From Marinospirillum alkaliphilum DSM 21637 (GTDB lineage Bacteria > Pseudomonadota > Gammaproteobacteria > Pseudomonadales > Halomonadaceae), in assembly GCF_900119735.1 (NCBI RefSeq), contig NZ_FPJW01000005.1, positions 156,067 through 220,066 of the forward strand: 64,000 nucleotides of DNA, read 5' to 3'. This document shows, in pieces, positions 1 through 9,710 of this stretch (its first letter is position 1; each line of letters begins with the position of its first letter). Under the pieces are notes generated by a model. That model worked only from the letters and a program-made list of their open reading frames with translations, searched no databases and had not been told where the DNA came from. Both the position numbers and the translations under genes were made by a program.

Positions 1-103
1 CCAGATTGAGATAAAGCAACTGCTGGTCCAGCGAAACCGTTGCGATCATCTCCGTCGATGCTTCGAGAATGGCTTCCTGGCGACTGAGGGTCTGCAGATT
101 CAA
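1..103 (-). CDS. N-terminal fragment of a PAS-type sensor protein (runs off the window)
   Basis: Only the first 34 codons are in the window. Reading from a TTG at 103, the peptide contains ILEASTEMIATVSLDQQLLY, which resembles the start of a PAS domain: a helix followed by a strand in which the question 'what is the ligand or signal' is posed, as in many GGDEF or histidine-kinase sensors. An in-frame stop lies about ten codons upstream and a purine-rich GAGAAAAGAGA stretch precedes the TTG, which is why I place the start here. The output domain is outside the window, so the function beyond sensing is unknown. It is divergent from the liu operon and could share its promoter region, but nothing shows that it regulates it. 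Confidence 0.4.
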   Translation of the reverse strand, partial: MNLQTLSRQEAILEASTEMIATVSLDQQLLYLNL

Positions 104-445
104 ATCAGGGATCTCTTTTCTCAGGGTAGCGAGTTTTCAGAATATCCGAGGCAGGCTTTCAGCTCTGTACAATGCTGAAAGAACCTTAACGGGAAATTCT
201 CTCAAGGTTATTGCGACCGCAGCAAAATAACAATACGTAACAGATGGATTTTTTGTCATAAAAACACCTGCCGGCCACTAGAAAACGCTATCAACCCCCA
301 TGCCGCCGAGATGACGGACCGGTCAGAAAATTTCCCTTTACGTTAACGTCAACTTGCCCTAGAGTTCAACCTAACCAAAACAGGTGTTACACCCCATAAG
401 AAAAACACCATTTTTTTGATTCAATCAGCAGAGGGAACAACAACC
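104..445. other. Intergenic region between the PAS gene and liuA
   Basis: This 342-base gap holds no convincing gene. It contains the divergent promoters: an operator-like palindrome at 337-353 and a good ribosome binding site (GAGGGA, 431-436) for liuA. The remainder, 104-330, is AT-rich and shows nothing further that I can name. Confidence 0.6.
337..353 (+). promoter_or_regulatory. LiuR-like operator and promoter of the liu operon
   Basis: The sequence TTTACGTTAACGTCAAC has a near-perfect dyad centred on GTTAAC (TTTACGT/ACGTCAA). This agrees with the type of site described for LiuR, a MerR-family regulator of branched-chain amino acid catabolism in Gammaproteobacteria. TTTACG can also serve as a -35 element, with TAGAGT at 360-365 as a possible -10, so the dyad would lie within the promoter as MerR sites do. 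A very similar sequence precedes acetoacetyl-CoA synthetase at 61941. No liuR gene is in the window. Confidence 0.65.
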
Positions 446-1615
446 ATGCAATCCATCTTCAAAGACATGAACTTCGGCCTGGATGATGAACTGAACATGC
501 TGCGCGAACAGGTGAACGCCTTTGCCGCCGCAGAAATTGCACCCCGCGCTGCCGAAATCGACAAAAACAATGAATTCCCCATGGACCTGTGGAAAAAGTT
601 CGGTGACATGGGCCTGCTGGGCATCACCGTACCGGAAGCGTTTGGCGGTTCCGGCATGGGTTACCTGGCCCACTCCATTGCCATGGAAGAAATTTCCCGT
701 GCCTCTGCCTCTGTTGGTCTGTCCTACGGTGCCCACTCCAACCTGTGTGTGAACCAGATCAAACTGAACGGCAACCAGGCTCAGAAAGAAAAATACCTGC
801 CAAAACTCTGCTCCGGTGAGCACATCGGCGCACTGGCCATGTCCGAGCCCAATGCCGGTTCTGACGTGGTCAGCATGAAACTGCGTGCAGAAAAGAAGGG
901 TGACCAGTACATCCTCAACGGCAACAAGATGTGGATCACCAACGGTCCTGATGCCCACACCTATGTCATCTACGCCAAGACCGATGTCAACGCCGGTTCC
1001 AAAGGCATCACTGCCTTTATTGTAGAGCGTGACTTCCCCGGTTTCTCCCGCCACCAGAAACTCGACAAACTGGGCATGCGTGGCTCCAACACCTGTGAAC
1101 TGGTGTTTGAAGATTGTGCCGTGCCGGAGGAAAACGTGCTGGGTGAAGTGGGCAAGGGTGTTCGAGTGCTGATGAGCGGCCTGGATTACGAGCGCACCGT
1201 ACTGGCTGCCGGTCCCATCGGCATCATGCAGGCAGCCATGGACGTGGTGGTGCCTTACATCCACGAGCGCAAACAGTTTGACCAGTCCATCGGTGAATTT
1301 CAGTTGGTGCAGGGCAAGATTGCCGACATGTACACCACCATGACAGCCTGCCGTGCCTACCTCTATGCGGTGGCCCGCTGCTGCGACCGTGGTGAAACCA
1401 GCCGTAAAGACGCTGCTGGTGTCATCCTCTATTGCGCGGAAAAAGCCACCCAGGTGGCACTGGATGCCATTCAGTTACTGGGCGGCAACGGCTACACCAA
1501 CGAATACCCGACGGGCCGACTGTTGCGTGATGCCAAGCTGTATGAAATCGGTGCCGGCACCAGCGAAATCCGCCGCATGCTGATTGGCCGCGAGATTTTC
1601 ACTGAATCCCGTTAA
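446..1615 (+). CDS. liuA: Isovaleryl-CoA dehydrogenase
   Basis: FAD-dependent acyl-CoA dehydrogenase of 389 residues that oxidises isovaleryl-CoA to 3-methylcrotonyl-CoA in leucine degradation, passing electrons to electron transfer flavoprotein. The usual three parts are present: N-terminal helices, a middle beta domain with WITNG and SEPNAGSD, and the C-terminal helical domain ending in GAGTSEIRR. The glutamate in [12 protein letters not shown] (Glu249) matches the catalytic base of isovaleryl-CoA dehydrogenases, which sits in this helix and not near residue 376 as in medium-chain enzymes. The ATG at 446 is chosen over an upstream TTG at 416 because GAGGGA lies nine bases before it. First gene of the liuABCDE cluster. 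Confidence 0.95.
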   Translation: MQSIFKDMNFGLDDELNMLREQVNAFAAAEIAPRAAEIDKNNEFPMDLWKKFGDMGLLGITVPEAFGGSGMGYLAHSIAMEEISRASASVGLSYGAHSNLCVNQIKLNGNQAQKEKYLPKLCSGEHIGALAMSEPNAGSDVVSMKLRAEKKGDQYILNGNKMWITNGPDAHTYVIYAKTDVNAGSKGITAFIVERDFPGFSRHQKLDKLGMRGSNTCELVFEDCAVPEENVLGEVGKGVRVLMSGLDYERTVLAAGPIGIMQAAMDVVVPYIHERKQFDQSIGEFQLVQGKIADMYTTMTACRAYLYAVARCCDRGETSRKDAAGVILYCAEKATQVALDAIQLLGGNGYTNEYPTGRLLRDAKLYEIGAGTSEIRRMLIGREIFTESR

Positions 1616-1913
1616 TCAGTGAGGATCGGTCGGCTGACAGGGTCAATCGGGACACGCCCGTGAATACATCCCTGTAGGGCTCGGCTGCTGCCATCCATGG
1701 CAGCAGACGGTCCCGATTAACCCAACCAGGCCTTCCTTCAATGCAGCGGCCAGCTTGAATGGCAAGGAGCAAGGATCGGCTATGTCAGGCTGTCTGCAAC
1801 AGGATGTTGCAGCAGCGCTTACAGGGATGTATTCACGCGTCCTGACCAGCCGTACCTTGCTCCGGCCCTGAACACACAGGCGAATCTAACAACAGATTGC
1901 AAGGATCACCAGC
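1616..1913. repeat. Structured liuA-liuB spacer with nested inverted repeats
   Basis: The 298-base spacer is too structured to be ordinary. A 17-base sequence GTGAATACATCCCTGTA at 1660-1676 returns in exact inverted form at 1820-1836. Inside it, GGTCAATCGGGAC (1641-1653) pairs with GTCCCGATTAACC (about 1709-1721, one mismatch), enclosing a hairpin TGCTGCCAT-CC-ATGGCAGCA at 1686-1705. A second hairpin CTGCAACA-GGA-TGTTGCAG lies at 1795-1813. This architecture resembles REP/MITE-like palindromic elements dispersed in marine gammaproteobacterial genomes. There is no open frame. If transcribed it would fold strongly and could set the liuA to liuB ratio. Confidence 0.6.
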
Positions 1914-3521
1914 ATGAGTGTGATTAAATCGCAGATCAACACCCGCACACCGCAGTTCGCTGAGAACGATGCGGCCATGCGTCACCTGATTGATGACCTG
2001 CACCAGAAGCTCGAACAGGTCAAACAGGGCGGCGGTGCCAAGGCACAGGAACGTCACCTTTCGCGTGGCAAACTGCTGCCCCGTGAGCGCATCGAACGCC
2101 TGCTGGATCAGGGTGCCCCCTTTCTGGAGTTCTCCCAGCTTGCCGCCTGGGAGGTGTATGACGACTTTGTACCCAGCGCTGGCATCATCACCGGTATTGG
2201 CCGGGTATCCGGTGTTGAATGCATCATTGTTGCCAACGATGCCACCACCAAAGGCGGCACCTACTACCCGCTGACAGTGAAAAAACACCTGCGTGCCCAG
2301 GAAATAGCCCGCAAGAATCGCCTGCCCTGTATCTATCTGGTGGATTCCGGCGGTGCCAACCTGCCCAACCAGGATGAGGTTTTCCCGGACCGGGATCACT
2401 TTGGTCGCATCTTTTACAACCAGGCCAACATGTCCGGTGAAGGCATCCCACAGATCGCTTCCGTGATGGGCTCCTGCACGGCGGGTGGCGCTTATGTACC
2501 GGCGATGGCGGATGAATCCATCATCGTCAAGGAACAGGGCACCATCTTTCTGGCCGGACCGCCACTGGTGAAAGCAGCCACCGGTGAAGTGGTGACCGCT
2601 GAAGACCTGGGTGGTGCCGATGTGCACGCCAAGGTTTCCGGTGTGGCTGATCACTATGCCCTGAACGACGAACACGCCCTGCAGCTGGTACGCCGTGCCG
2701 TGGCCCGTCTGAACTGGCGCAAGCTGGGTGAACTGGACATCCAACCGTCCCGCCCACCGATTTATGATCCCGAGGAAATCTACGGCATTGTGGGTACTGA
2801 CCTGCGCAAACCCTTTGATGTGCGTGAAGTGATTGCCCGCATTGTGGATGCCTCCGAGTTTGATGAATTCAAACGCTGGTACGGTGAAACCCTGGTCACC
2901 GGCTTTGCCCGCATCCATGGCTATCCGGTCGGCATTGTCGCCAACAACGGCGTGCTCTTCTCCGAGTCCGCCCAGAAGGGTGCCCACTTTGTTGAGCTCT
3001 GCGCCCAGCGTGGCATTCCACTGGTATTCCTGCAAAACATCACCGGTTTTATGGTGGGTTCACGTTACGAGCATGAAGGCATTGCCAAGCACGGTGCCAA
3101 GATGGTGACTGCGGTGGCCTGCGCCCAGGTGCCCAAGTTCACCGTATTGATCGGCGGCAGCTTTGGTGCCGGTAACTACGGCATGTGCGGTCGGGCTTAC
3201 GACCCCAACTTCATGTGGATGTGGCCCAACGCTCGCATCTCGGTGATGGGTGGTGAACAGGCGGCCAACGTACTGGCACAGGTCAAGCGGGAACAACATG
3301 AACGCAACGGCACCGAATGGCCAAAAGCCGATGAGGACGCTTTCAAGAAACCCGTACGTGAAATGTATGAGCATCAGGGCCATCCTTATTATGCCAGTGC
3401 GCGTTTGTGGGATGACGGCATCCTCGATCCGGTTCAGACCCGTGACACCCTGGGGCTGGCCATTTCCGCCTCCCTGAACGCGGCCATCAAACCGACACGT
3501 TTCGGCGTGTTCCGCATGTAA
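1914..3521 (+). CDS. liuB: Methylcrotonyl-CoA carboxylase, carboxyltransferase (beta) subunit
   Basis: 535-residue carboxyltransferase that moves the carboxyl group from carboxybiotin on LiuD to 3-methylcrotonyl-CoA, forming 3-methylglutaconyl-CoA. The crotonase-like N- and C-terminal halves of the acyl-CoA carboxyltransferase family are visible, with the glycine-rich oxyanion segment [15 protein letters not shown] in the first half and [20 protein letters not shown] in the second. Length and ending ([10 protein letters not shown]) are typical of MccB. AAGGA lies ten bases before the ATG. liuC begins ten bases after the stop. Confidence 0.95.
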   Translation: MSVIKSQINTRTPQFAENDAAMRHLIDDLHQKLEQVKQGGGAKAQERHLSRGKLLPRERIERLLDQGAPFLEFSQLAAWEVYDDFVPSAGIITGIGRVSGVECIIVANDATTKGGTYYPLTVKKHLRAQEIARKNRLPCIYLVDSGGANLPNQDEVFPDRDHFGRIFYNQANMSGEGIPQIASVMGSCTAGGAYVPAMADESIIVKEQGTIFLAGPPLVKAATGEVVTAEDLGGADVHAKVSGVADHYALNDEHALQLVRRAVARLNWRKLGELDIQPSRPPIYDPEEIYGIVGTDLRKPFDVREVIARIVDASEFDEFKRWYGETLVTGFARIHGYPVGIVANNGVLFSESAQKGAHFVELCAQRGIPLVFLQNITGFMVGSRYEHEGIAKHGAKMVTAVACAQVPKFTVLIGGSFGAGNYGMCGRAYDPNFMWMWPNARISVMGGEQAANVLAQVKREQHERNGTEWPKADEDAFKKPVREMYEHQGHPYYASARLWDDGILDPVQTRDTLGLAISASLNAAIKPTRFGVFRM

Positions 3522-3531
3522 GGGGATTGCC

Positions 3532-4329
3532 ATGACTCAAACCACTGACCTGCAACACGCCCAGTTGGACATCGACCCGCGCGGCGTGGCCTACCTGACC
3601 CTGAACCGTCCGGAAGTCCACAATGCCTTTGACGACCACCTGATTGCCGAACTGCTCGACAAACTCCGTCAGGTGCGTGAAGCCAGTGCCCGGGTGCTGG
3701 TGTTCCGTTCACTGGGCAAAAGCTTTTCTGCCGGTGCTGATCTGGGCTGGATGAAACGCATGGCCAGCTACAGCAAGGCCGAAAACAAAAAAGATGCCCA
3801 GGAACTGGCACGCCTGATGCACGAACTCGACACCCTGCCCTGCCCGACCATCTGCCGGGTGCAGGGAGCCGCCTACGGTGGTGCTGTTGGGCTGGCCGCC
3901 TGCTGTGACATCGTGGTTGCCACCGAAAAAGCCCGTTTCTGCCTGTCCGAAGTCAAAATCGGCCTCTCCCCTGCCGTGATCAGCCCTTACGTGGTGCGAG
4001 CCATCGGTGTGCGTGCCATGCGCCGTTATGCCCTGACGACGGAAGTCATCACCGTGCACCTTGCCCACCAACTGGGACTGGTGCACGAAGTGGTCAGCGA
4101 AGATGCTCTTGACGGACAGATCGAAATCCTGGTCGAAACCCTGCTCGCCAACAGCCCGCAGGCCGTGGCCCGCACCAAACAACTGGTGCACTACGTCGCC
4201 GACCGACCGGCAGACGCCACCACCCAGGACTACACCACTGACCTGATCGCCGAAATCCGCGTGTCTGAAGAAGGCCAGGAAGGACTCAGCGCCTTCTTTG
4301 AAAAACGCGCACCCGGCTGGCAAGGGTAA
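3532..4329 (+). CDS. liuC: Methylglutaconyl-CoA hydratase
   Basis: 265-residue enoyl-CoA hydratase/isomerase family member that hydrates 3-methylglutaconyl-CoA to HMG-CoA, the fourth step of leucine breakdown. Crotonase features are SFSAGADLGWMKRM (CoA and oxyanion segment) and GAAYGGAVGLAACCD. Substrate assignment rests mainly on its place between liuB and liuD, since crotonases are hard to tell apart by sequence. An AGGGGA ribosome binding site precedes the ATG and the spacing to liuB is 10 bases, so the two are co-translated. Confidence 0.9.
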   Translation: MTQTTDLQHAQLDIDPRGVAYLTLNRPEVHNAFDDHLIAELLDKLRQVREASARVLVFRSLGKSFSAGADLGWMKRMASYSKAENKKDAQELARLMHELDTLPCPTICRVQGAAYGGAVGLAACCDIVVATEKARFCLSEVKIGLSPAVISPYVVRAIGVRAMRRYALTTEVITVHLAHQLGLVHEVVSEDALDGQIEILVETLLANSPQAVARTKQLVHYVADRPADATTQDYTTDLIAEIRVSEEGQEGLSAFFEKRAPGWQG

Positions 4330-4437
4330 GAGTGGATGTCAGATGCAAAGGTCACGGCAGGATACTTCTGTGACAAGCGAAGCAGGGATTGCGCAGCGCG
4401 GCGCTTGAGGCAGGAAAGCCGAATGCGCCGAAAACAG

Positions 4438-4554
4438 AAGTGCCTGCAACAGTGACCAGTAACTTTGAACAGCCAACTGACTGCTGAAGCAAGGTGGCTC
4501 AGAAGAAACAAAAGTGCCTGCAACAGTGGCCAGTAACTTTGAACAGCCAACTGA
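4438..4554 (+). repeat. Two 43-base direct repeats upstream of liuD
   Basis: The block starting AAGTGCCTGCAACAGTGACC at 4438-4480 recurs at 4512-4554 with a single mismatch (A to G at the 18th base), giving a period of 74 bases. The bases just before each copy (GAAAACAG and GAAACAA) are also similar. The second copy ends 34 bases before the liuD start. The rest of the 259-base liuC-liuD gap has no gene. Function is unknown; a recent tandem duplication or a duplicated regulatory element are both possible. Confidence 0.8.
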
Positions 4555-4588
4555 ATCATTCTGATGATAACGAGAAGAGGAACGCCCC

Positions 4589-6613
4589 ATGTTCCGTAAG
4601 ATACTGATCGCCAACCGCGGTGAAATTGCCTGCCGCGTGATAAGAACCGCCCACCGCCTCGGCATCCGCTGCGTGGCCGTTTACTCCGATGCCGACCGCC
4701 ATGCCCTGCACGTCAAAATGGCCGATGAAGCCGTTTACCTGGGCGCAGCCCCGGCCCGTGACAGCTACCTGGTGATTGAAAAAGTCATCGAAGCAGCAAA
4801 ACAAACCGGTGCCGAAGCCATCCACCCCGGTTATGGCTTCCTGTCTGAAAACAGTCGTTTTGTACAAGCCTGTGATGCCGCTGGCATTGTCTTCATCGGC
4901 CCACCGGTGGGTGCCATCGAAGCCATGGGTTCCAAGTCCGCCGCCAAATCCATCATGGAAAAAGCCGGTGTTCCCCTGGTGCCCGGATACCACGGCAAAG
5001 ACCAGAACCCCGAACTGCTGAAAGCCGAAGCCGAAAAAATCGGCTACCCGGTGCTGCTGAAAGCCACAGCAGGCGGCGGCGGCAAGGGCATGCGCATTGT
5101 CGAAAAGGCTGCCGACTTCGACCAGGCACTGGCCTCTGCCAAACGCGAAGCCATCAACGGTTTCGGCGACGACACCATGCTGGTGGAAAAATACCTGGTC
5201 AAACCCCGCCACGTCGAGCTGCAGGTGTTCTGTGACTCCAAAGGTCAGGGCGTTTACCTGTTCGAGCGCGACTGCTCGGTGCAGCGGCGTCACCAGAAGG
5301 TCATTGAAGAAGCCCCGGCCCCAGGCATGACGGATTCTTTGCGCGCCCAGATGGGTGATGCTGCCCTGAAAGCCGCTCAGGCTATTGGTTATGTTGGTGC
5401 CGGTACCGTTGAGTTCCTGCTCGACGCGGATGACAGCTTCTTCTTCATGGAAATGAACACCCGCCTGCAGGTGGAACACCCGGTCACTGAAATGATCACC
5501 GGTGAAGACCTGGTGGAATGGCAGCTCAAAGTGGCTGCCGGTCAACCGCTGCCGAAACAGCAGAGTGAACTGCAGATCCGTGGTCATGCCTTTGAAGCCC
5601 GCATTTATGCCGAAGACCCGGATCATGACTTCCTGCCCGCCACCGGCACCCTCAGCTACCTGCGCACACCGGAAGAAAACCGCCACGTGCGGGTGGATAC
5701 CGGGGTACTGGAAGGTGATGAAGTCAGCATTTATTACGACCCGATGATTGCCAAGCTGATTGTCTGGGACACCAGCCGCGAAGCGGCTCTCAGTCGCATG
5801 GCACAGGCACTGGCGCAATACCGCATTGCCGGTGTCACCACCAACACCCGCTTCCTCAAGCGACTGGCAGAAGCAGCCCCTTTCCAGCAGGCTGATCTGG
5901 ACACCGGCTTCATCGAGCGCCATCAAGCCCTGCTGTTTGATGAAAAAGGCGGCAGTTACAGCCCCAACCTGCTGGCACTGGCCGCCCTGTATGCACTGCT
6001 GAAGCTGAACCATGAGCGCCAGCAGGAAGCCACTCGCTCCCGTGATCCATGGTCACCCTGGCATGGTTTTGGTGGCTGGCGATTGAACACCAACCCGACC
6101 CTGAACCTGCGCTTTGCGCTGCCAGAGCAGGAAAATCCGGTTGAGGTTGCGGTGGAAGCCAGCAATGCCACCGGTAACAAGAACCTCTGGACGGTGCGGG
6201 TGGGTGAACACAAACTGCTGGTGGAAGGCCAGTTGAATGATGATCGGCTGGATGCAGTGGTGAATGGCCATCATCGCAGCATTCATGTGGCTGATCTGCA
6301 TAACCAGCTGACGCTGTTCACGGCGGATGAGCAGTTCAGTTGCCAGTGGCTGCGCCCGGATCTGGACAGTCATGAATTTGAGGAAGCCACAGCTAGCCTG
6401 ACCGCACCGATGAATGGCTCGGTGGTGACACTACTGGCCGAGGCCGGCGCCCGTGTCAGCAAGGGTGATCCACTGATTGTGATCGAGGCCATGAAGATGG
6501 AGCACACCCTGAGTGCCCCCTCGGATGGCCTGGTGGCCGAGTTCTTTTATGCCGCCGGGGATCTGGTCAGCCAGGGGGCTGAGCTGCTGAAATTCGAAGC
6601 AGCTGAGGAATAA
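4589..6613 (+). CDS. liuD: Methylcrotonyl-CoA carboxylase, biotin-containing (alpha) subunit
   Basis: 674-residue biotin carboxylase that uses ATP and bicarbonate to carboxylate its own biotin, then hands the carboxyl to LiuB. Order of domains: biotin carboxylase N-domain (about 1-115), ATP-grasp (about 116-325, glycine-rich loop [10 protein letters not shown]), biotin carboxylase C-domain (about 335-445), a middle linker domain, and the biotinyl domain with EAMKMEH, the biotinylated lysine being Lys636. AGAGGA precedes the ATG. The upstream gap carries two long direct repeats. Confidence 0.95.
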   Translation: MFRKILIANRGEIACRVIRTAHRLGIRCVAVYSDADRHALHVKMADEAVYLGAAPARDSYLVIEKVIEAAKQTGAEAIHPGYGFLSENSRFVQACDAAGIVFIGPPVGAIEAMGSKSAAKSIMEKAGVPLVPGYHGKDQNPELLKAEAEKIGYPVLLKATAGGGGKGMRIVEKAADFDQALASAKREAINGFGDDTMLVEKYLVKPRHVELQVFCDSKGQGVYLFERDCSVQRRHQKVIEEAPAPGMTDSLRAQMGDAALKAAQAIGYVGAGTVEFLLDADDSFFFMEMNTRLQVEHPVTEMITGEDLVEWQLKVAAGQPLPKQQSELQIRGHAFEARIYAEDPDHDFLPATGTLSYLRTPEENRHVRVDTGVLEGDEVSIYYDPMIAKLIVWDTSREAALSRMAQALAQYRIAGVTTNTRFLKRLAEAAPFQQADLDTGFIERHQALLFDEKGGSYSPNLLALAALYALLKLNHERQQEATRSRDPWSPWHGFGGWRLNTNPTLNLRFALPEQENPVEVAVEASNATGNKNLWTVRVGEHKLLVEGQLNDDRLDAVVNGHHRSIHVADLHNQLTLFTADEQFSCQWLRPDLDSHEFEEATASLTAPMNGSVVTLLAEAGARVSKGDPLIVIEAMKMEHTLSAPSDGLVAEFFYAAGDLVSQGAELLKFEAAEE

Positions 6614-6632
6614 CGATTTCAGGAGAGAGAAA

Positions 6633-7544
6633 ATGGCTTTTCCAGAATACGTCCGATTGGTGGAAGTGGGTGCCCGTGATGGTTTGCAGAATGAACCCAA
6701 TCCGGTCAGCACGGAAACCAAGCTGGAGTTGATTGATCGACTGGGTGCCGCCGGTATCAGTTACATCGAAGCAGCCAGTTTTGTATCACCCAAATGGGTG
6801 CCGCAGATGGGGGATGCCCGTGAGGTGATGACCGGTATTCAGCGTCGCCCCGGCATCACCTATGCCGCACTGACGCCCAACATCAAGGGGCTGGAAGGTG
6901 CACTGGAAACCGGTGTACAGGAAGTGGCGGTGTTTGGTGCTGCGTCTGAAAGTTTCACCCAAAAGAACATCAATTGCAGCATTGCCGAATCGCTGGAGCG
7001 TTTTGCACCAGTGATCGAAATGGCGCAAAAAGCCGGTGTACCGGTACGCGGTTATGTTTCCACCGTGCTGGGTTGCCCTTACGAAGGTGAGATAGCACCA
7101 CAAAAGGTCGCTGAGGTTAGTAAAACCCTGTTCGAGATGGGTTGTTATGAAATCTCGCTGGGAGACACCATTGGTGTTGGTACACCCCTGAAAGCCAAGC
7201 GTATGCTGGAAGCGGTGAACCGTCATATCCCGATGGAAAAACTGGCGGCGCACTTTCATGACACCTACGGTCAGGCGCTGGCCAATCTTTATGCGGTGTT
7301 GGAAGAAGGCATCAGTGTGGTGGACAGTTCAGTGGCAGGGCTGGGTGGCTGCCCCTACGCCAAGGGAGCTTCCGGCAATGTTGCCAGTGAAGATGTGGTT
7401 TACCTGCTGCACGGACTGGGCATCAAAACCAACATTAACCTGCAATTGCTGGCTGAAACCGGTGACTGGATCACCCGCAGCATCAACCGACCCAACCGCT
7501 CCAAAGTCGGTGTTGCCTTCATGGCCGGGAAAGCATCATCCTGA
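6633..7544 (+). CDS. liuE: Hydroxymethylglutaryl-CoA lyase
   Basis: 303-residue TIM-barrel lyase that splits HMG-CoA into acetoacetate and acetyl-CoA, the last step of the liu pathway. Metal and substrate motifs are [11 protein letters not shown] near the N-terminus, HFHDTYGQ in the barrel, and the signature [14 protein letters not shown] with the active-site cysteine. AGGAGAGAG lies before the ATG and the gene starts 19 bases after liuD. The acetoacetate it makes could be activated by the synthetase at the right end of the window. Confidence 0.95.
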   Translation: MAFPEYVRLVEVGARDGLQNEPNPVSTETKLELIDRLGAAGISYIEAASFVSPKWVPQMGDAREVMTGIQRRPGITYAALTPNIKGLEGALETGVQEVAVFGAASESFTQKNINCSIAESLERFAPVIEMAQKAGVPVRGYVSTVLGCPYEGEIAPQKVAEVSKTLFEMGCYEISLGDTIGVGTPLKAKRMLEAVNRHIPMEKLAAHFHDTYGQALANLYAVLEEGISVVDSSVAGLGGCPYAKGASGNVASEDVVYLLHGLGIKTNINLQLLAETGDWITRSINRPNRSKVGVAFMAGKASS

Positions 7545-7550
7545 GTGTTA

Positions 7551-7588
7551 CATCAGCACCGGTCTACCCAGTAGTCCGGCTGCTGATG
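7551..7588. terminator. Hairpin after liuE
   Basis: CATCAGCACCGG pairs with CCGGCTGCTGATG around a 13-base loop, with one bulged C. It lies seven bases after the liuE stop and before the convergent antitoxin gene. No run of T follows on either strand, so it is not a textbook intrinsic terminator; it may stabilise or end the liu mRNA with help. Confidence 0.4.
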
Positions 7589-7611
7589 CTGATGGGTAAT
7601 CCTTGTCATCT

Positions 7612-7815
7612 TCACTCCCTGAATGGAGTCTCCATATCAACACCAGTGATTCGTCCCTGACGATAGGCCTGGAGTCGCTTTTCAGCTTCCTCCGCCCAGA
7701 TTTCATCAAGTGCTGCATCTGGTTTATCGAGACTTTCCAGCAATCCTTCCACCAGTGCAAAGCGCTCCGGGAGTTTCAGTTTTAACGCTTCTGCCAGCAA
7801 TTCTTTACTACCCAT
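7612..7815 (-). CDS. Addiction-module antitoxin, orphan (Unstab_antitox-like)
   Basis: 67-residue acidic helical protein. The pattern LLAEALKLKLPERFALVEGL, then LLESLD, then EIWAEEAEKRLQAYRQGRI, is that of the putative addiction-module component family (TIGR02574, PF09720), whose partners are RelE/ParE-type toxins encoded directly downstream. Here downstream is only the liuE end 67 bases away, with no toxin frame. The gene is therefore an orphan, either a relic or an antitoxin acting against a toxin elsewhere. The ATG at 7815 is the natural start. Confidence 0.75.
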   Translation of the reverse strand: MGSKELLAEALKLKLPERFALVEGLLESLDKPDAALDEIWAEEAEKRLQAYRQGRITGVDMETPFRE

Positions 7816-7917
7816 ATTGATACCTTTATCAATCAGCTTGCAGCAATCTACTGTATCACCAACAGCATAGCGTTAAACTCTCATGCACTCCACACCCACA
7901 AAACTTCGTTTATAGTC

Positions 7918-8661
7918 ATGCTCAATCTTTTGAAATACCTGCTGTTACCTCCGCTTTTGAATATTCTGCTATTGCTGGCAGGTTTGCTGTTGTTGTGGCT
8001 GCAGAAACGCAGGCTGGCCATCGGGTTGATTGGCTGCAGTAGTCTGCTGTTGCTGGTGTTGTCCTTGCCACTGGTCAGTCATGCCTTGATGAAGCCGCTG
8101 GAAATCCACCCGCCGCTACAGTTTGCGCAGCTGCAGCCCAATCAGGCACTGGTGATTCTGGGCGGTGGCCGTGAATACACGGGTGCGGAATATGGCTGGG
8201 ATGACGCACCCAGTGAGTCGAGCATCAGTCGCCTGAATTATGCTGCTTACCTGCATCGCATTTCAGGGTTGCCGCTACTGGTCACCGGTGGACGTGTGCA
8301 TGATGAAGCGGAAAGCGAAGCAGAACTCATGGCACGGCTGTTACAAAGCAGTTTTGGCATTCACGCCACCTGGCTGGAAGAGCAAAGCCGCACAACGTAC
8401 GAAAATGCCCTGTTCAGTGCCGAGATTTTGAAACAACAAGGCATCAATGAAGTTGTGCTGATCAGCCATGCCTGGCATCTGGCCCGGGCCGCCGCCATTT
8501 TTGAAGCCCAGGGGCTGAAGGTTATTCCGGCACCGCTGCAGTTTTCCAGTCCGCCCAGCCACGGGCTGATCCGTTGGATTCCCAGAAGTTACCATCTGAA
8601 CAAAAGCACCCAGGCACTGCATGAGTGGTTGGGGCGCGTGGTTTACAGCTTTTACAAATAA
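7918..8661 (+). CDS. YdcF/ElyC-family (DUF218) membrane protein
   Basis: 247 residues. Two N-terminal membrane segments (about 5-27 and 32-55) are followed by a periplasmic or extracytoplasmic DUF218 domain: ALVILGGGREYTGAEYG, LLVTGGRVHDEAESEAELMA, EEQSRTTYENALFSAEIL and VVLISHAWHLARAAAIFEAQG. This is the arrangement of ElyC, which supports peptidoglycan synthesis or undecaprenyl-phosphate metabolism in enterobacteria. The biochemical activity of the family is not settled. The next gene, rluF, converges with a gap of five bases. Confidence 0.8.
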   Translation: MLNLLKYLLLPPLLNILLLLAGLLLLWLQKRRLAIGLIGCSSLLLLVLSLPLVSHALMKPLEIHPPLQFAQLQPNQALVILGGGREYTGAEYGWDDAPSESSISRLNYAAYLHRISGLPLLVTGGRVHDEAESEAELMARLLQSSFGIHATWLEEQSRTTYENALFSAEILKQQGINEVVLISHAWHLARAAAIFEAQGLKVIPAPLQFSSPPSHGLIRWIPRSYHLNKSTQALHEWLGRVVYSFYK

Positions 8662-8666
8662 CAAGT

Positions 8667-9641
8667 TCAAGGCCGCTTGATGCTTTTACCGCCCGCGCCT
8701 TTTTTCTTGCCCGATTTTTTGCCAACTGGTTTTTTACCAACAGGGCTTTTACCAGCAGGTTTGCGGCTGTCATTGTGGGCAGTGTCTGCGCGTCGTCCGT
8801 CAGACTGGCCTGCTCGACTGCTGCCACGTCGATTGGCCGGTGTTGCTGTTGCGCCGGCTTCCGGGCGCGGGCGAAGTTTGCGGGCGGGTCGGGCCAGCAC
8901 CTGGCTGGCTTCTTCGGTGCCGCTGGAATCAGCAATCATGGCCTGAATCTGTGCCATTTCCTTCTGATTCAACAAACGCCACTGACCGGGTTTCAGGTCG
9001 CCCAGGCTGATGTTCATGATGCGGGTGCGTTTCAGACGGGTGACTTCATAACCCAGGTATTCGGTCATGCGGCGAATCTGGCGATTCAGTCCCTGGGTCA
9101 GGATGATGTTAAAGCTGTTGGCAGAAAGCTGACGCACCTTGCAAGGCAGGGTCACGGTGCCGAGGATCGGGATACCCGAACTCATGCGCTGGACAAAATC
9201 GGGACCAAAAGGACGATCCACCGCAACCACATACTCCTTTTCATGGGCATTGCCCGCACGCAGGATGCGATTAACGATATCACCATCATTGGTCAGCAGG
9301 ATCAGGCCTTCGGAGGGTTTATCCAGCCGCCCGATGGGGAAAATCCGGCCCTTTTTGTAGTTCACCGCACGAACAATGTTTTCCGGCACTTCCGGATCAG
9401 TGGTGCAGGTAATGCCAACCGGTTTGTTATAAGCCAGATAAACCGGTGCCGGTCTGGCTTTTAAAGGTTTACCGCGCACCTGCACATGATCTTCGCTGGT
9501 GACTCGCACACCCATGTCAGCAACTCGGCCATTCACCTTCACCAGCCCATCTTCAATCAACTGGTCGGCTTCACGGCGGGAGCACAGCCCGGTTTCACTG
9601 ATGAACTTGTTAAGCCGGATGCCCTGGGTTTCTGTGGTCAT
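8667..9641 (-). CDS. rluF: 23S rRNA pseudouridine synthase RluF
   Basis: 324-residue pseudouridine synthase of the RsuA/RluB/RluE/RluF family. An S4 RNA-binding domain (about 8-55, IRLNKFISETGLCSRREADQ) precedes the catalytic domain with GRLDKPSEGLILLTNDG, whose aspartate is the nucleophile, and TQGLNRQIRRM. The family-specific features fit RluF, which modifies U2604 of E. coli 23S rRNA. Beyond about residue 240 the protein carries a basic, low-complexity tail rich in K, G, P and A, including repeats of PVGKK, probably disordered and RNA-binding. Confidence 0.85.
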   Translation of the reverse strand: MTTETQGIRLNKFISETGLCSRREADQLIEDGLVKVNGRVADMGVRVTSEDHVQVRGKPLKARPAPVYLAYNKPVGITCTTDPEVPENIVRAVNYKKGRIFPIGRLDKPSEGLILLTNDGDIVNRILRAGNAHEKEYVVAVDRPFGPDFVQRMSSGIPILGTVTLPCKVRQLSANSFNIILTQGLNRQIRRMTEYLGYEVTRLKRTRIMNISLGDLKPGQWRLLNQKEMAQIQAMIADSSGTEEASQVLARPARKLRPRPEAGATATPANRRGSSRAGQSDGRRADTAHNDSRKPAGKSPVGKKPVGKKSGKKKGAGGKSIKRP

Positions 9642-9710
9642 GAAAGTGCCTGATGCGGTTGGAGAAACAGGCCGCTATTGTGCCTGCTTCCCCGACTGGA
9701 AAAAACCGCT

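Noticed and set aside
425..1264. Long open frame antisense to liuA, and similar long antisense frames at 1833-3035, 4556-6013 and 30619-31848
   Set aside because: They lie entirely opposite strong catabolic genes, have His/Gln/Gly-rich unnatural composition and no ribosome binding sites; they come from codon bias of the true gene.
1616..1913. Small RNA gene between liuA and liuB
   Set aside because: The strong folding is explained by a repeat element; there is no separate promoter and terminator I can point to.
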